DNA of 64,000 nt from Cupriavidus neocaledonicus (GCF_000372525.1 NZ_AQUR01000095.1:88343-152342); one strand, 5' to 3'; positions 50,940 to 59,996 are shown, counted from the stretch's first letter. The notes: a model not told the origin generated them from the sequence alone. A program made the numbers and translations.

Positions 50940-52898
50940 TCAGGCAGCCTCTTCACCGTTGCCGGACGGAGCACCGGCGTCTGCACGGCCGCGGCCGAGC
51001 CCCTTCTTCTTCAGGTGTACCAACAGCAGCGAGACCGCCGCCGGCGTCACACCCGAGATGCGCGAAGCCTGGCCCAGCGTTTCCGGTCGATGCTGGTTCA
51101 GCTTCTGGCTGACCTCAAAACCCAGCCCGCGCACTTCGGTGTAGTCCAGCCCTTCCGGCAGGCGCGTCGATTCGTTGGCTTCCAGCTTGTCGACTTCGGC
51201 CGCCTGGCGGGCGATATAGCCGTGGTACTTGATGCCGATTTCGATCTGTTCGCGGATCTGCTCCGCCAGCATCGGCTCCGCATCCAGCGGGGCCTCCGGC
51301 GCATGGCGGCCGCCCTGCAGCGCCATCAGAGCCTCATAGCTGACTTCCGGGCGACGCAGCAGGTCGGCCAGGCTGTACTCGCGTTCGATCGGCTTGCCCA
51401 GCAACGGCACCGCCTCTTCGGCAGACAGCATCGCCGGGTTCACCCAGGTGCTCTTCAGGCGTTCTGTTTCACGTGAAACAGCGTCGCGCTTGCGGTTGAA
51501 CGCGTCCCAGCGCGCATCGTCGACCACGCCCAGTTCCCGGCCGGCCTCGGTCAGCCGCATGTCGGCGTTGTCTTCCCGCAGGCTCAGGCGGAACTCCGCC
51601 CGGCTGGTGAACATCCGATACGGCTCGGTCACACCACGCGTGATCAGATCGTCGACCAGCACACCCAGGTAAGCCTGGTCGCGGCGCGGCGTCCACGGAT
51701 CGCGCTCGCGCACATAGCAACCGGCATTGATACCGGCCAGCAGGCCCTGCGCCGCGGCTTCTTCATAGCCGGTCGTGCCATTGATCTGGCCGGCGAAAAA
51801 CAGGCCCCGGATCGCCTTGCTCTCCAGCGATGCCTTCAGGCCGCGGGGATCGAAGTAGTCGTATTCGATCGCATAGCCGGGACGCAGGATATGGGCGTTC
51901 TCCAGGCCACGGATCGAGTGCACCAGCTCCAGCTGGACATCGAACGGCAGGCTGGTCGAGATCCCGTTGGGATAGAACTCGTTGGTGGTCAGGCCTTCCG
52001 GCTCCAGGAAGATCTGATGGCTTTCCTTGCTGGCAAAGCGATGGATCTTGTCCTCGATGCTGGGGCAGTAACGCGGCCCTACCCCCTCGATCACGCCGGT
52101 GTACATCGGCGAGCGGTCCAGCCCGCCGCGGATAATGTCGTGGGTACGGCTATTGGTATGGGTGATCCAGCACGGCAGTTGCTGCGGGTGCTGTTCGGGC
52201 CGGCCCAGGAAGGAGAACACCGGCACGGGATTCAGGTCACCAGGCTGCTCTTCCATCACAGAAAAATCGATGGTGCGACCGTCGATGCGCGGCGGCGTAC
52301 CCGTCTTCAGGCGGCCCTGCGGCAGCTTCAGGTCCTTCAGGCGTGCCGACAGCGACACCGCGGCCGGGTCGCCGGCGCGGCCGCCGGTGTAGTTGTCCAG
52401 CCCCACATGGATCTTGCCGTCGAGGAAGGTACCCGCGGTCAGCACGACCGCACGCGCGCGGAAGGCGATGCCGACCTGCGTCATGGCGCCCACGACACGA
52501 TCACCCTCCACCATCAGGTCATCGACGGCTTGCTGGAACAGCATCAGGTTCGGCTGGTTTTCCAGCCGGGTGCGGATCGCCTTGCGATACAACACCCGGT
52601 CCGCCTGCGCGCGCGTGGCGCGCACGGCCGGTCCCTTGCTGGAATTCAGGATGCGGAACTGGATGCCGGCCTCGTCCGTGGCCGCCGCCATGGCGCCGCC
52701 CATGGCGTCGACTTCCTTGACCAGGTGCCCCTTGCCAATGCCCCCGATCGACGGGTTGCAACTCATCTGCCCAAGCGTCTCGATGTTATGGGTCAGCAGC
52801 AGCGTCTGGCAGCCCATGCGGGCCGCGGCAAGGGCGGCTTCAGTGCCGGCATGGCCACCGCCGACGACGATGACATCGAATTCTTTCGGGTAAAGCAT
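50940..52898 (-). CDS. mnmG: tRNA uridine-5-carboxymethylaminomethyl modification enzyme MnmG (GidA)
   Basis: An FAD protein that works with MnmE to make cmnm5U at the wobble position of several tRNAs. It has 652 residues. The N-terminal FAD motif [12 protein letters not shown] begins at residue 12, followed by [20 protein letters not shown] (second signature). [11 protein letters not shown] and the C-terminal helical domain are present. ATG 52898 has GGAGGTGTCCC upstream. A perfect parS site lies inside the coding sequence (51465-51480). It is the first gene of mnmG-rsmG-parA-parB. Confidence 0.97.
   Translation of the reverse strand: MLYPKEFDVIVVGGGHAGTEAALAAARMGCQTLLLTHNIETLGQMSCNPSIGGIGKGHLVKEVDAMGGAMAAATDEAGIQFRILNSSKGPAVRATRAQADRVLYRKAIRTRLENQPNLMLFQQAVDDLMVEGDRVVGAMTQVGIAFRARAVVLTAGTFLDGKIHVGLDNYTGGRAGDPAAVSLSARLKDLKLPQGRLKTGTPPRIDGRTIDFSVMEEQPGDLNPVPVFSFLGRPEQHPQQLPCWITHTNSRTHDIIRGGLDRSPMYTGVIEGVGPRYCPSIEDKIHRFASKESHQIFLEPEGLTTNEFYPNGISTSLPFDVQLELVHSIRGLENAHILRPGYAIEYDYFDPRGLKASLESKAIRGLFFAGQINGTTGYEEAAAQGLLAGINAGCYVRERDPWTPRRDQAYLGVLVDDLITRGVTEPYRMFTSRAEFRLSLREDNADMRLTEAGRELGVVDDARWDAFNRKRDAVSRETERLKSTWVNPAMLSAEEAVPLLGKPIEREYSLADLLRRPEVSYEALMALQGGRHAPEAPLDAEPMLAEQIREQIEIGIKYHGYIARQAAEVDKLEANESTRLPEGLDYTEVRGLGFEVSQKLNQHRPETLGQASRISGVTPAAVSLLLVHLKKKGLGRGRADAGAPSGNGEEAA
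51465..51480. other. parS site 1 (inside mnmG)
   Basis: TGTTTCACGTGAAACA, a perfect 16-bp palindrome identical to the universal chromosomal parS, within the mnmG coding sequence. Confidence 0.95.
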
Positions 52899-52944
52899 GG
52901 GACACCTCCTCCGGGAGGCTGGCGGGAAAATACGGGAATGCGAA

Positions 52945-52973
52945 ATTATAGCGGCATTCGAGTTATCACTTTC
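52945..52973 (-). promoter_or_regulatory. Candidate promoter of mnmG
   Basis: On the minus strand a perfect TATAAT (52950-52945) with only a weak -35 (around 52973-52967). It lies between parS site 2 and the mnmG start. Confidence 0.5.
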
Positions 52974-52985
52974 CGGCGGACACCA

Positions 52986-53001
52986 TGTTTCACGTGAAAC
53001 A
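52986..53001. other. parS site 2
   Basis: TGTTTCACGTGAAACA, 16 of 16 bases, immediately upstream of the mnmG promoter candidate. Confidence 0.95.
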
Positions 53002-53043
53002 TGGCGCTTTCGGTACGTCGCCAGTCGCCTGGAAACGACGTTG

Positions 53044-53059
53044 TGTTTCACGTGAAACG
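53044..53059. other. parS site 3 (15/16)
   Basis: TGTTTCACGTGAAACG; one terminal mismatch to the consensus, and the 14-bp core GTTTCACGTGAAAC is intact. Confidence 0.9.
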
Positions 53060-53084
53060 AAAAGGCCGGGCGCAAGGCCCGGCC
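53060..53084 (-). terminator. Terminator of the amidohydrolase/Bug operon, between parS sites 3 and 4
   Basis: GGCCGGGC-GCAAG-GCCCGGCC (8-bp stem), followed on the minus strand by T4 (53063-53060), 26 bases past the amidohydrolase stop. Confidence 0.65.
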
Positions 53085-53087
53085 GTA

Positions 53088-53103
53088 TGTTTCACGTGGA
53101 ACA
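53088..53103. other. parS-like site 4 (15/16)
   Basis: TGTTTCACGTGGAACA; one internal mismatch breaks the palindrome, so binding may be weaker. Confidence 0.75.
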
Positions 53104-53109
53104 AGCGCC

Positions 53110-53982
53110 TCAGAGCTGGGACCGGATATAGGCCGCCACTTGCTCGGTCAGCTTGCCCAGGTCACGTTGCAGCACGGCGAAGCCGGCATTGCGCTCTCGA
53201 GTCACCTCATCCATATACAGCGGTCGCCGGATCTCGATCTGCAGGCTGTTGCGCCGCTCCGCCGGGCGCCCGATCTGCGCGATCAACTGCACGCCTTTAT
53301 ACGGATCATTGCGCGCCACGGTGTAGCCCATGCCGCGCAGTTCGCGCTCGACCAGATCCACCACTCCCGGCTCACACGTCGTGCCGTCGCGATCGCCCAG
53401 CACAAAGTCCGCCAGAGGATGCGGGCTGGCGATCTTCAGGCGCTCATACGCGTTGTTGGGCATGGAGTGCAGGTTCAGGTGCCAGAGTGCGCCAAAGCGG
53501 GCATAGGCGCCCTCTACGGCCTCGGCCAGCGCCGCATGGTACGGCCGATAGTAGCGCGCGATACGGGCCTGCACTTCCGCGACGGACAGCCGGCGATCGT
53601 AGATCGGCGTGGCCGCGTCGATCCGGCTCCAGATCAGCCCGTAGCCCAGCTGCGTCTTCGGCCCCGGAGCCAGCGGTGTCGGCCAGGTCCCGTCGACCTG
53701 CGCCGGATCGATGTCATCGACCATACGGTTGGGGTCGATATAGACGCGCGGAAAGGTCGCCGCGATCAGCGTGCCGCCCGCCGCGGGCACGGCCTGCCAC
53801 AGTGCGTCCACATGCGTATCCTCGCCACCGCGCAGGCGCGCGGCGGACACCGCGGCGCCGAAGTCCGCCGGGTAAACGGTCCCGCTGTGCGGCGAATCGC
53901 ACACCAGCGGCAGAGCCTGCCCTTGCGGCGGGCACACGATCACCGGCGGCAGCGCGGCCGCCTGGTTGCTTGCTTCCGTCAT
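53110..53982 (-). CDS. N-formylglutamate amidohydrolase family protein
   Basis: A metal-dependent amidohydrolase that releases formate from N-formylglutamate in some histidine-degradation pathways; related enzymes use other N-acyl amino acids. It has 290 residues. Family features are [58 protein letters not shown] and [19 protein letters not shown]. No hut genes are in the window, and it sits three bases after a Bug-type binding protein gene, so its real substrate may be another acylated or dicarboxylic compound. It ends with a terminator among the parS sites. Confidence 0.88.
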   Translation of the reverse strand: MTEASNQAAALPPVIVCPPQGQALPLVCDSPHSGTVYPADFGAAVSAARLRGGEDTHVDALWQAVPAAGGTLIAATFPRVYIDPNRMVDDIDPAQVDGTWPTPLAPGPKTQLGYGLIWSRIDAATPIYDRRLSVAEVQARIARYYRPYHAALAEAVEGAYARFGALWHLNLHSMPNNAYERLKIASPHPLADFVLGDRDGTTCEPGVVDLVERELRGMGYTVARNDPYKGVQLIAQIGRPAERRNSLQIEIRRPLYMDEVTRERNAGFAVLQRDLGKLTEQVAAYIRSQL

Positions 53983-53985
53983 GCC

Positions 53986-54981
53986 TTAGTCCAGCTTGAT
54001 CTCGGCGGCCTTGGCGACGCGAGCGTAGCGCGCCATGGCCTGCTGGATCTGTGCCTTGAACTGCTCCGGCGTGGTCGGCACCAGGGTGCCGCCGGACTCT
54101 TCCACCTTGCGCTTGAACTCGGGGTTCTGCATGGCCTTGTGGATCGCCTGGTTCAGCCTGGCGACGATGGCAGGCGGCGTATTGGCGGGCGCGACAATGC
54201 CGAACCAGCCGCCCTCACCCATGTCCTTGAAGCCCAGCTCGGCGTAGGTCGGTACGTTGGGCAGCTGCGGGGAGCGGGCAGCACCCAGCACCGCCAGCGC
54301 GCGCAGCCGGCCCGCCTTCACGTGCGGCAGCGTCGACGACAGGTTGTCGGTGATGGCATTCACCTGCCCGGCCACGGCGTCGTTCAGCGCCAGCCCTGCG
54401 CCCTTGTACGGCACATGCAGCAGGTCGATCTTGGCCAGCATCATGAAGTTCTCGATGTTGACGTGGCCCAGCGAGCCGGCGCCAGGCGAGGCGAAGCTGT
54501 ACTTGCCGGGGTTGGCCTTGGCGAGGGCGATGAACTCTTGCATGGTCTTGGCCGGCACGCTCGGGTGCACCGCGAACACGCTGGGGATCGCGACCACGTT
54601 AGTGACCGGGGCAAAGTCCTTGATCGGGTCGTACTTGAGCTTGGGGTAGACGGCCGGGTTGGAGCCATGCGTGCTGACCGTGGCCATGCCGATGGTGTAG
54701 CCATCCGGCGTGGCATTGGCGACCTGCTCCATGCCCAGCGAACCACCGGCGCCGCCCTTGTTCTCCACGACGATCGACTGGCCCAGCTCACGGCCGGCAA
54801 ACTCGGCCACCAGGCGCGCCGAGAGGTCGGTGGAGCCGCCGGCGGCAAACGGCACGATCAGACGGATCGGGCGAGTCGGGTAGTTGGCCTGCGCCAGCGC
54901 GCTGCCGGCAAAGACCAGCGTGGCGGTGGCGGCGGTGCCGGTCAGCAGCAGCTGGCGGCGGGACATCCGGGCTCGGATCAT
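53986..54981 (-). CDS. Bug-type periplasmic binding protein (tripartite tricarboxylate family)
   Basis: An extracytoplasmic receptor of the TctC/Bug family, greatly expanded in beta-proteobacteria. It has 331 residues. The N-terminus MSRRQLLLTGTAATATLVF has a twin-arginine motif (SRRQLLL), so Tat export is possible; the signal ends ALA. The mature protein begins YPTRPIRLIVPFAAGGSTDLSAR, the family signature, then GAGGSLGMEQVANATPDGYT and HVPYKGAGLALNDAVAG. No TctA/TctB membrane genes are nearby. ATG 54981 follows AGGAG. The divergent LysR gene probably controls it. The ligand is unknown. Confidence 0.93.
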   Translation of the reverse strand: MIRARMSRRQLLLTGTAATATLVFAGSALAQANYPTRPIRLIVPFAAGGSTDLSARLVAEFAGRELGQSIVVENKGGAGGSLGMEQVANATPDGYTIGMATVSTHGSNPAVYPKLKYDPIKDFAPVTNVVAIPSVFAVHPSVPAKTMQEFIALAKANPGKYSFASPGAGSLGHVNIENFMMLAKIDLLHVPYKGAGLALNDAVAGQVNAITDNLSSTLPHVKAGRLRALAVLGAARSPQLPNVPTYAELGFKDMGEGGWFGIVAPANTPPAIVARLNQAIHKAMQNPEFKRKVEESGGTLVPTTPEQFKAQIQQAMARYARVAKAAEIKLD

Positions 54982-55051
54982 GGGGTTCTCCTGTTGGTGT
55001 TTTGTGCATGAACCGGGCGAGTGTCAGCCGTTTACCGGCCGCGCGCAAACG

Positions 55052-55079
55052 ACTATATTGCACCTTTGCATTACCAAAG
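55052..55079. promoter_or_regulatory. Divergent LysR/Bug control region
   Basis: Inverted repeat CTTTG-CATTAC-CAAAG (55064-55079), of LysR-type operator shape. On the minus strand a TATAGT -10 (55057-55052) lies 17 bases from TCTTTG, a poor -35 that overlaps the repeat, as is usual for LysR-activated promoters. Confidence 0.5.
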
Positions 55080-55140
55080 ATCATCCTTGCGCCGGGGGCG
55101 GTAAACCGCCCTGCCCGCTCTGCGCGCCCTCTCCTCCGCC

Positions 55141-56076
55141 ATGCGGCTGCATTCCCCGTCGATGTCCGAGTTACACGCCTTTGCCACCGCGGCGCGGCTG
55201 GGCAGCTTCACGCGTGCTGCGGAGGAACTGTGCGTGACGCAGGGGGCGATCAGCCGCGCCATCGCCCGGCTGGAAGCGCATTTCGGCCAGCCGCTGCTGC
55301 AACGAAATGCCCACCGGCTGGGACTGACCGACGCCGGGCGGCAACTGCTCGATGCCGTGGCCGAACCCCTCGCCGCGATCGAGCACGCCAGCGCCGCCTT
55401 GCGCGCCGGCGATCGCCGCCACCACCTCACCCTGTCGGTGGTGCCCACCCTCGCCAGTGTCTGGCTGGTGCCGCGGCTGCCGGATTTCCACCGCCGCCAC
55501 CCGGAGATCCGGCTGGACTTCGTTCCCTACCAGCGTGACGAAGACTTGTCCGGCCCCTCCCCCGACGCCGCCATCCTGGCCGGTGAAGCCGGCAAATGGC
55601 CCGGCCTGCAGGCCGACTACGTGGTCGGTCGGGAAATGGTGCCGGTCTGCCACCCGGACCGCGCGCGCGCCCGGCGCGAGGCCGGCCGCTGGCAGTCTCC
55701 CGCGGAGCTGCTCGACGAGCCTCTGCTCTACCACACCACCGCGCCGGCGAACTGGCAAAACTGGCTCCAGGCGGCTGGCGTACCCAACGCTGCGCCCCGG
55801 TTATCCACAGCGTTCGACCAGGTCTCGATCCTGATCCAGGCAGTGCGCGCCGACATGGGCGTGGCCGTGTTGCAGCGCTGCCTGGTGCGCGAGGAAATTG
55901 CGGCGGGACGCGTGGCGGCACCGTTTGACCTGCCGATTACGCTGCAACGCGGCTATTTCCTGTGCGTGCCAAGGGAACGGCGCGATCATGCAGCGTTGCA
56001 TTGCTTTCGCGCATGGCTGCTGGAAACCGCGAGCGCGGATACCGCCAGGGAGAATGCCAAATTATTCGCTGCATGA
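55141..56076 (+). CDS. LysR-family regulator (GcvA-like)
   Basis: A 311-residue LysR regulator. The N-terminal winged helix (about 5-65) contains ELHAFATAARLGSFTRAAEEL and VTQGAISRAIARLE. The effector domain (about 95-300) includes LTLSVVPTLASVWLVPRLPDFHRRHP in shorter pieces, the GcvA-branch form. The start is ATG 55141; no strong ribosome site is visible. It is divergent from the Bug-amidohydrolase pair and probably controls it in response to the transported compound. A TTATCCACA sequence lies inside the gene at 55801-55809. Confidence 0.93.
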   Translation: MRLHSPSMSELHAFATAARLGSFTRAAEELCVTQGAISRAIARLEAHFGQPLLQRNAHRLGLTDAGRQLLDAVAEPLAAIEHASAALRAGDRRHHLTLSVVPTLASVWLVPRLPDFHRRHPEIRLDFVPYQRDEDLSGPSPDAAILAGEAGKWPGLQADYVVGREMVPVCHPDRARARREAGRWQSPAELLDEPLLYHTTAPANWQNWLQAAGVPNAAPRLSTAFDQVSILIQAVRADMGVAVLQRCLVREEIAAGRVAAPFDLPITLQRGYFLCVPRERRDHAALHCFRAWLLETASADTARENAKLFAA

Positions 56077-56183
56077 CTATTTGTATGCTGAAGATGAAAG
56101 TCTCCATCCATCATATGAATCTGTGACACCTCAGTATCAGAACAATGGATGTTTAAGCCACATCTATCTGCGACTTCATCCAT

Positions 56184-56204
56184 ACGACGAATAAAAATCG
56201 TCGT
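56184..56204 (+). other. Hairpin downstream of the LysR gene
   Basis: ACGACGA-ATAAAAA-TCGTCGT, a perfect 7-bp stem 108 bases past the LysR stop in an AT-rich gap. It has no T-run, so its function is uncertain. Confidence 0.4.
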
Positions 56205-56252
56205 TGATGCTGGCTATCCAGCGGCAGGGTTAAAAAGCCTTGTGAAATCCGG

Positions 56253-56273
56253 TTATCCCCAAAGTTATTCACA
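56253..56273 (+). promoter_or_regulatory. Pair of DnaA-box-like sequences
   Basis: TTATCCCCA (one mismatch) and TTATTCACA (consensus TTATNCACA) start 12 bases apart, in the same orientation, in the AT-rich gap between the LysR gene and livF. Confidence 0.4.
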
Positions 56274-56287
56274 GCACCAATAACAAA

Positions 56288-56307
56288 GGGCCCGCGAATG
56301 CGGGCCC
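56288..56307 (-). terminator. Terminator-like hairpin of the liv operon
   Basis: GGGCCCGC-GAAT-GCGGGCCC, an 8-bp stem followed on the minus strand by TTTGTTATT, 28 bases past the livF stop. The T-tract is short. Confidence 0.6.
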
Positions 56308-56334
56308 TCATTCCTGCGGCGAACAGAATGCTTT

Positions 56335-57078
56335 TCAAGCCGCTTTCTTAGCCAGCCCAAGGTAGGTTTCGATCACCTTCGGGTTGGCCGCCAGCTCATC
56401 GGCCGGCCCCTCCATCGCCATGTCGCCGGTCTCGATGACGTAACCGTAGTCCGCCACCTGCAGCGCCGCGCGCGCGTTCTGCTCGATCAGCAACGTGGCC
56501 ACGCCGGTCTGGCGCAGGTTGCTGATGATATGGAAGATCTCCTTGACGATCAGCGGGGCCAGGCCAAGGCTGGGTTCGTCCAGCATCAGCAACTGCGGCT
56601 TGGCCATCAGCGCGCGGCCCACCGCCAGCATCTGGCGCTCGCCGCCGGAGAGCGTGCCGGCGTCCTGGCGTGCGCGCTCGCGCAGGCGCGGGAACAGGTC
56701 GTAGACCACCTCCATCTGGTCCAGGTAACGCTTGTCGCCGGCGCGCTTGCGGCGAAAGGCACCCAGCTGCAGGTTGTCCTCCACCGTCATCGACGCGAAT
56801 AGCTCGCGCTTTTCCGGCACCAGGCACATGCCGCGCGCAACCCGCCCTTCCACCGGGATGCCGGCCAGGTCATGGCCCAGGTAGCTGACCGTGCCGCTGG
56901 ACGACCCCGTCACCGGCAGCGCGCCCATGATGGCATTGAGCATGGTCGACTTGCCGGCACCATTCGGGCCGATCACGGTGACGATGCGGCCGGCCTCGAC
57001 CTTCAGGTTGGCACCGTGCACCGCCTCGACCTTGCCATAGCGCACATGCAGGTCCTTCACTTCCAGAATCAGGCTCAT
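56335..57078 (-). CDS. livF: Branched-chain amino-acid ABC transporter ATPase LivF
   Basis: One of the two ATPases of a Leu/Ile/Val-type importer. It has 247 residues from ATG 57078 (MSLILEVKDLHVRYGKVEAV). Walker A is GPNGAGKST, the signature is TLSGGERQMLAVGRALM, and Walker B is LLMLDEPSLGLAPLI, the LivF version. ATG 57102 overlaps the stop of livMG (ATGA) and would add eight residues, so coupling is possible either way. Confidence 0.95.
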   Translation of the reverse strand: MSLILEVKDLHVRYGKVEAVHGANLKVEAGRIVTVIGPNGAGKSTMLNAIMGALPVTGSSSGTVSYLGHDLAGIPVEGRVARGMCLVPEKRELFASMTVEDNLQLGAFRRKRAGDKRYLDQMEVVYDLFPRLRERARQDAGTLSGGERQMLAVGRALMAKPQLLMLDEPSLGLAPLIVKEIFHIISNLRQTGVATLLIEQNARAALQVADYGYVIETGDMAMEGPADELAANPKVIETYLGLAKKAA

Positions 57079-57098
57079 GTCGGGTTCCTGCTCCACAT

Positions 57099-58940
57099 TC
57101 ATTCCACGCCGCCCAGGTAGGCTTCCAGCACCGCCGGGTTCTTCTGCACCTCCTCGGGCACGCCCTCGGCGATGCGCGAGCCGAACTCCATCACCACCAG
57201 CCGGTCAGTGAGGTTCATCACGAAGTCCATGTCGTGCTCGACCAGCAGCACGCTCATGCCTTCGCCGCGCAGCTTGCGCAGCAGTTCGGCCAGCGCCTGC
57301 TTTTCCTTGTAGCGCAGGCCCGCGGCAGGCTCGTCGAGCAGCAGCAGCGCCGGGTCGCAGCACAGCGCGCGCGCGATCTCCAGGATGCGCTGCTGCCCCA
57401 GCGCCAGGCTGCCGGCTTCCATGTACATGCAGTCGGCCAGGCCGACGCGCTCCAGCTGGCGCTTCGCCTCGAACAGCAGCTTTTCTTCCTCGGCCTTGTT
57501 CATGCGCAGGATCGCCGCGCAGACGCCGCCCTGCGCGCGGAAGTCGCCGCGCAGGTGGGCGCCGATGGCGACGTTCTCGAGCACCGTCATGGTCGGCAGC
57601 AGGTGCACGTGCTGGAAGGTGCGGCCGATGCCGCGCTTGACGATCTCGCGCGACGGCAGGCCCGAGATCACCTCGCCGCGGTAGCGCACCTCGCCGCCCG
57701 AGACCGGCAGCACGCCGGTCACCAGATTGAAGGTGGTGGACTTGCCCGCGCCATTGGGGCCGATCAGGCCGATGATTTCGCCGGCGCGCACCTGGAAACT
57801 GACATCGTTGACCGCGACCAGCCCGCCGAACTGCTTGCGTGCCGCACGCACGTCCAGGATCAGCTCGCCCGCCTCGGGCTTCTGCCGCACCGCCAGCCCC
57901 GCGGCCTGGCCCGGCGCCAGCACCGGCGGGCCGGACGGCACCAGGCGCCGCAGGAACGGCCAGATGCCATCGCGCGCGTACTGCAGCAGCAGCACCAGCA
58001 GCACGCCGAAGACGATGATCTCGAAGTTGCCGTTGGCGCCGAGCAGCTTGGGCAGCACGCCCTGCAGCACATCCTTCAGGATGGTCAGGATGCCCGCGCC
58101 CAATACTGCGCCCCACACGTGGCCGACACCGCCGACCACGGCCATGAACAGGTATTCGATGCCGTAGTTGAGCCCGAACGGCGTCGGGTTCACCGCGCGC
58201 TGCAGGTGTGCGTACAGGAAGCCCGACACGCACGCGAGGATCGCCGCGACCACGAAGATCACCACCTTCATCCACGCGGTGTTCACGCCCATGGCCTCGG
58301 CCATCACGCCGCCGCCCTTGAGCGCGCGGATGGCGCGCCCGGGGCGCGAGTTCAGCAGGTTCTGCATCGCCAGCACCGCCAGCAGCACCACCGCCCAGAT
58401 CAGGTAGAACATCGAACGCCCGGACTGCAGCTCGATGCCGAAGAACGACAGCACCGGGATGCCGTTGAGGCCGTCATACTTGCCCAGGAACTCCAGGTTG
58501 CCGAACAGGAAGAACAGCGACAGGCCCCAGGCGATGGTGGCCAGCGGCAGGTAGTGCCCGGACATGCGCATCGTGATCAGCCCGATCACATAGGCCGACG
58601 CCATCGTGATCACCAGCCCCACCAGCAGGCCGAACCACGGCGACAGCCCGAACTGCGTGGTCAGGTACGCGGTGCTGTACGCGCCCAGGCCCACGAACGC
58701 CGCCTGCCCGAACGAGGTCATGCCGCCCACGCCGGTGAGCAGCACCAGCCCGATCGCGACGATGCTGTAGAGCCCGATGTAGTTGCCCAGCGTGATCCAG
58801 AACTCCGGCGTCGGCAGCACCGGCAACAGCGCCAGCACCACGATCAGCGCCAGCACCAGCAACCGGTTGCGGTTCAGCCGCGCGCGGCTGCCGGCCTCGG
58901 CGCCGGCCACGCCGGCGTGCTTGTCGGTCAGCATGGTCAT
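57099..58940 (-). CDS. livM-livG: Fused LivM-LivG: ABC permease and ATPase in one chain
   Basis: A natural fusion of 613 residues. The permease part (about 25-345) has eight or so membrane helices and the family segments GGMTSFGQAAFVGLGAY, GLITMRMSGHYLPLATIAWG and GIEYLFMAVVGGVGHVWG. A linker of about 40 residues (RRLVPSGPPVLAPGQAAG...) leads to the ATPase part (about 365-613) with Walker A GPNGAGKST (Lys400), signature LALGQQRILEIARAL (Ser replaced by Ala compared with LSGGQ) and LLLLDEPAAGLRYKE. The frame is open throughout, with no stop or shift at the junction. ATG 58940 follows GGAGGAATAAGCC. It is three bases after livH. Confidence 0.96.
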   Translation of the reverse strand: MTMLTDKHAGVAGAEAGSRARLNRNRLLVLALIVVLALLPVLPTPEFWITLGNYIGLYSIVAIGLVLLTGVGGMTSFGQAAFVGLGAYSTAYLTTQFGLSPWFGLLVGLVITMASAYVIGLITMRMSGHYLPLATIAWGLSLFFLFGNLEFLGKYDGLNGIPVLSFFGIELQSGRSMFYLIWAVVLLAVLAMQNLLNSRPGRAIRALKGGGVMAEAMGVNTAWMKVVIFVVAAILACVSGFLYAHLQRAVNPTPFGLNYGIEYLFMAVVGGVGHVWGAVLGAGILTILKDVLQGVLPKLLGANGNFEIIVFGVLLVLLLQYARDGIWPFLRRLVPSGPPVLAPGQAAGLAVRQKPEAGELILDVRAARKQFGGLVAVNDVSFQVRAGEIIGLIGPNGAGKSTTFNLVTGVLPVSGGEVRYRGEVISGLPSREIVKRGIGRTFQHVHLLPTMTVLENVAIGAHLRGDFRAQGGVCAAILRMNKAEEEKLLFEAKRQLERVGLADCMYMEAGSLALGQQRILEIARALCCDPALLLLDEPAAGLRYKEKQALAELLRKLRGEGMSVLLVEHDMDFVMNLTDRLVVMEFGSRIAEGVPEEVQKNPAVLEAYLGGVE

Positions 58941-58943
58941 GGC

Positions 58944-59996
58944 TTATTCCTCCTCCTCGACATGCTTGCTCGTCAGCGAGCGCCACAGCAGCACCGGAAT
59001 GATCAGTGTGAAGACGATGACCTCCTTGAACGCGCTGGCCCAGAAGGACGAATACGATTCCAGCAGCCCCACCAGCAGCGCGCCCAGCGCCGCCACCGGA
59101 TAGCTCACCAGCCCGCCGACGATGGCGCCGACAAAGCCCTTCAGGCCCACCAGGAAACCCGACTCGTAGTACACCGTGGTCAGCGGCGCGATCAGGATGC
59201 CGCACAGCGCGCCCATCGCCGCCGCCAGCGTGAACGACAGGCGCCCTGCCTGCGTGGTGCCGATGCCGACCAGGCGCGCGCCCAGCCGGTTCACCGCGGT
59301 CGCGCGCAGCGCCTTGCCCTGCAGCGTGCGTTCGAAATAAAAGTACAGCGCGCCGATCAGCAGCGCCGACACCGCCACCACCCACAGGCTCTGCCCCGAG
59401 ATGCTGAGCGCGCCCACCTCGAAGCGCGCATCCGAGAACGGACTGGTGCGCGAGCCCTCGGCGCCGAACATCACCAGCCCCAGCCCCACCAGCGCGAAGT
59501 GCACGCCCACCGAGACGATCAGCAGCACCAGCGTGCTGGCCTCGGCCAGCGGCTGGTAGGCGAGCCGGTACAGCATCGGCCCCAGCGGGATGATGATCAG
59601 CAGCGTCAGCGCGACCTGCGCCAGCATCGGCAGCGGCTGCGCGCCATATTGCTGCACCACCCAGTGCACCGCCAGCGGGAACACCAGGTACTTGCCGGCC
59701 AGCACCGCCAGGCGCTGGCCCAGCGTGCGCCGCAGCTCGGCGCTGCGCAGCACGGTGACGGTCTCGTAGAAAAAGGTCAGCACGCCCATCGCCAGCAGCA
59801 GCCAGCTGGTTTGCGGCGCGTGCCCGGCCTGCATCGCCGCCAGCGTCAGCGCGCCATAGGCAACGAATTCGCCCTGCGGAATGAAGATGACGCGAGTCAC
59901 CGAGAACACCAGCACCAGCGCCAGTGCCAGCAACGCGTAGATCGCGCCCGAGGTGATGCCGTCCTGCGCCAGGATGGCGGCGATAGATAGATCCAT
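58944..59996 (-). CDS. livH: Branched-chain amino-acid ABC transporter permease LivH
   Basis: The second membrane subunit. It has 350 residues, about eight helices; DGITSGAIYALLALALVLVFSVTRVIFIPQGEFVAYG is visible in parts and is the LivH opening. It is longer than E. coli LivH (308) because of an insertion near 60-130 (ETVTVLRSAELRRTLGQRLAVLAG). ATG 59996 has GGGGAGACA upstream. A terminator hairpin and 170 bases separate it from livK. Confidence 0.95.
   Translation of the reverse strand: MDLSIAAILAQDGITSGAIYALLALALVLVFSVTRVIFIPQGEFVAYGALTLAAMQAGHAPQTSWLLLAMGVLTFFYETVTVLRSAELRRTLGQRLAVLAGKYLVFPLAVHWVVQQYGAQPLPMLAQVALTLLIIIPLGPMLYRLAYQPLAEASTLVLLIVSVGVHFALVGLGLVMFGAEGSRTSPFSDARFEVGALSISGQSLWVVAVSALLIGALYFYFERTLQGKALRATAVNRLGARLVGIGTTQAGRLSFTLAAAMGALCGILIAPLTTVYYESGFLVGLKGFVGAIVGGLVSYPVAALGALLVGLLESYSSFWASAFKEVIVFTLIIPVLLWRSLTSKHVEEEE

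Noticed and set aside
55801..55809. TTATCCACA inside the LysR gene as a DnaA box of its own
   Set aside because: A perfect match, but within a conserved coding region and isolated, so chance is likely; mentioned only with the nearby pair.
57700..58100. Possible frameshift or assembly error explaining the LivM-LivG fusion
   Set aside because: The reading frame is continuous and the linker has normal codon use; permease and ATPase parts are both complete, so a natural fusion is more likely.
57234..59990. 918-codon plus-strand frame opposite livMG/livH
   Set aside because: Very rich in His, Gln, Arg and Asp with no hydrophobic core; mirror of membrane-protein codons.
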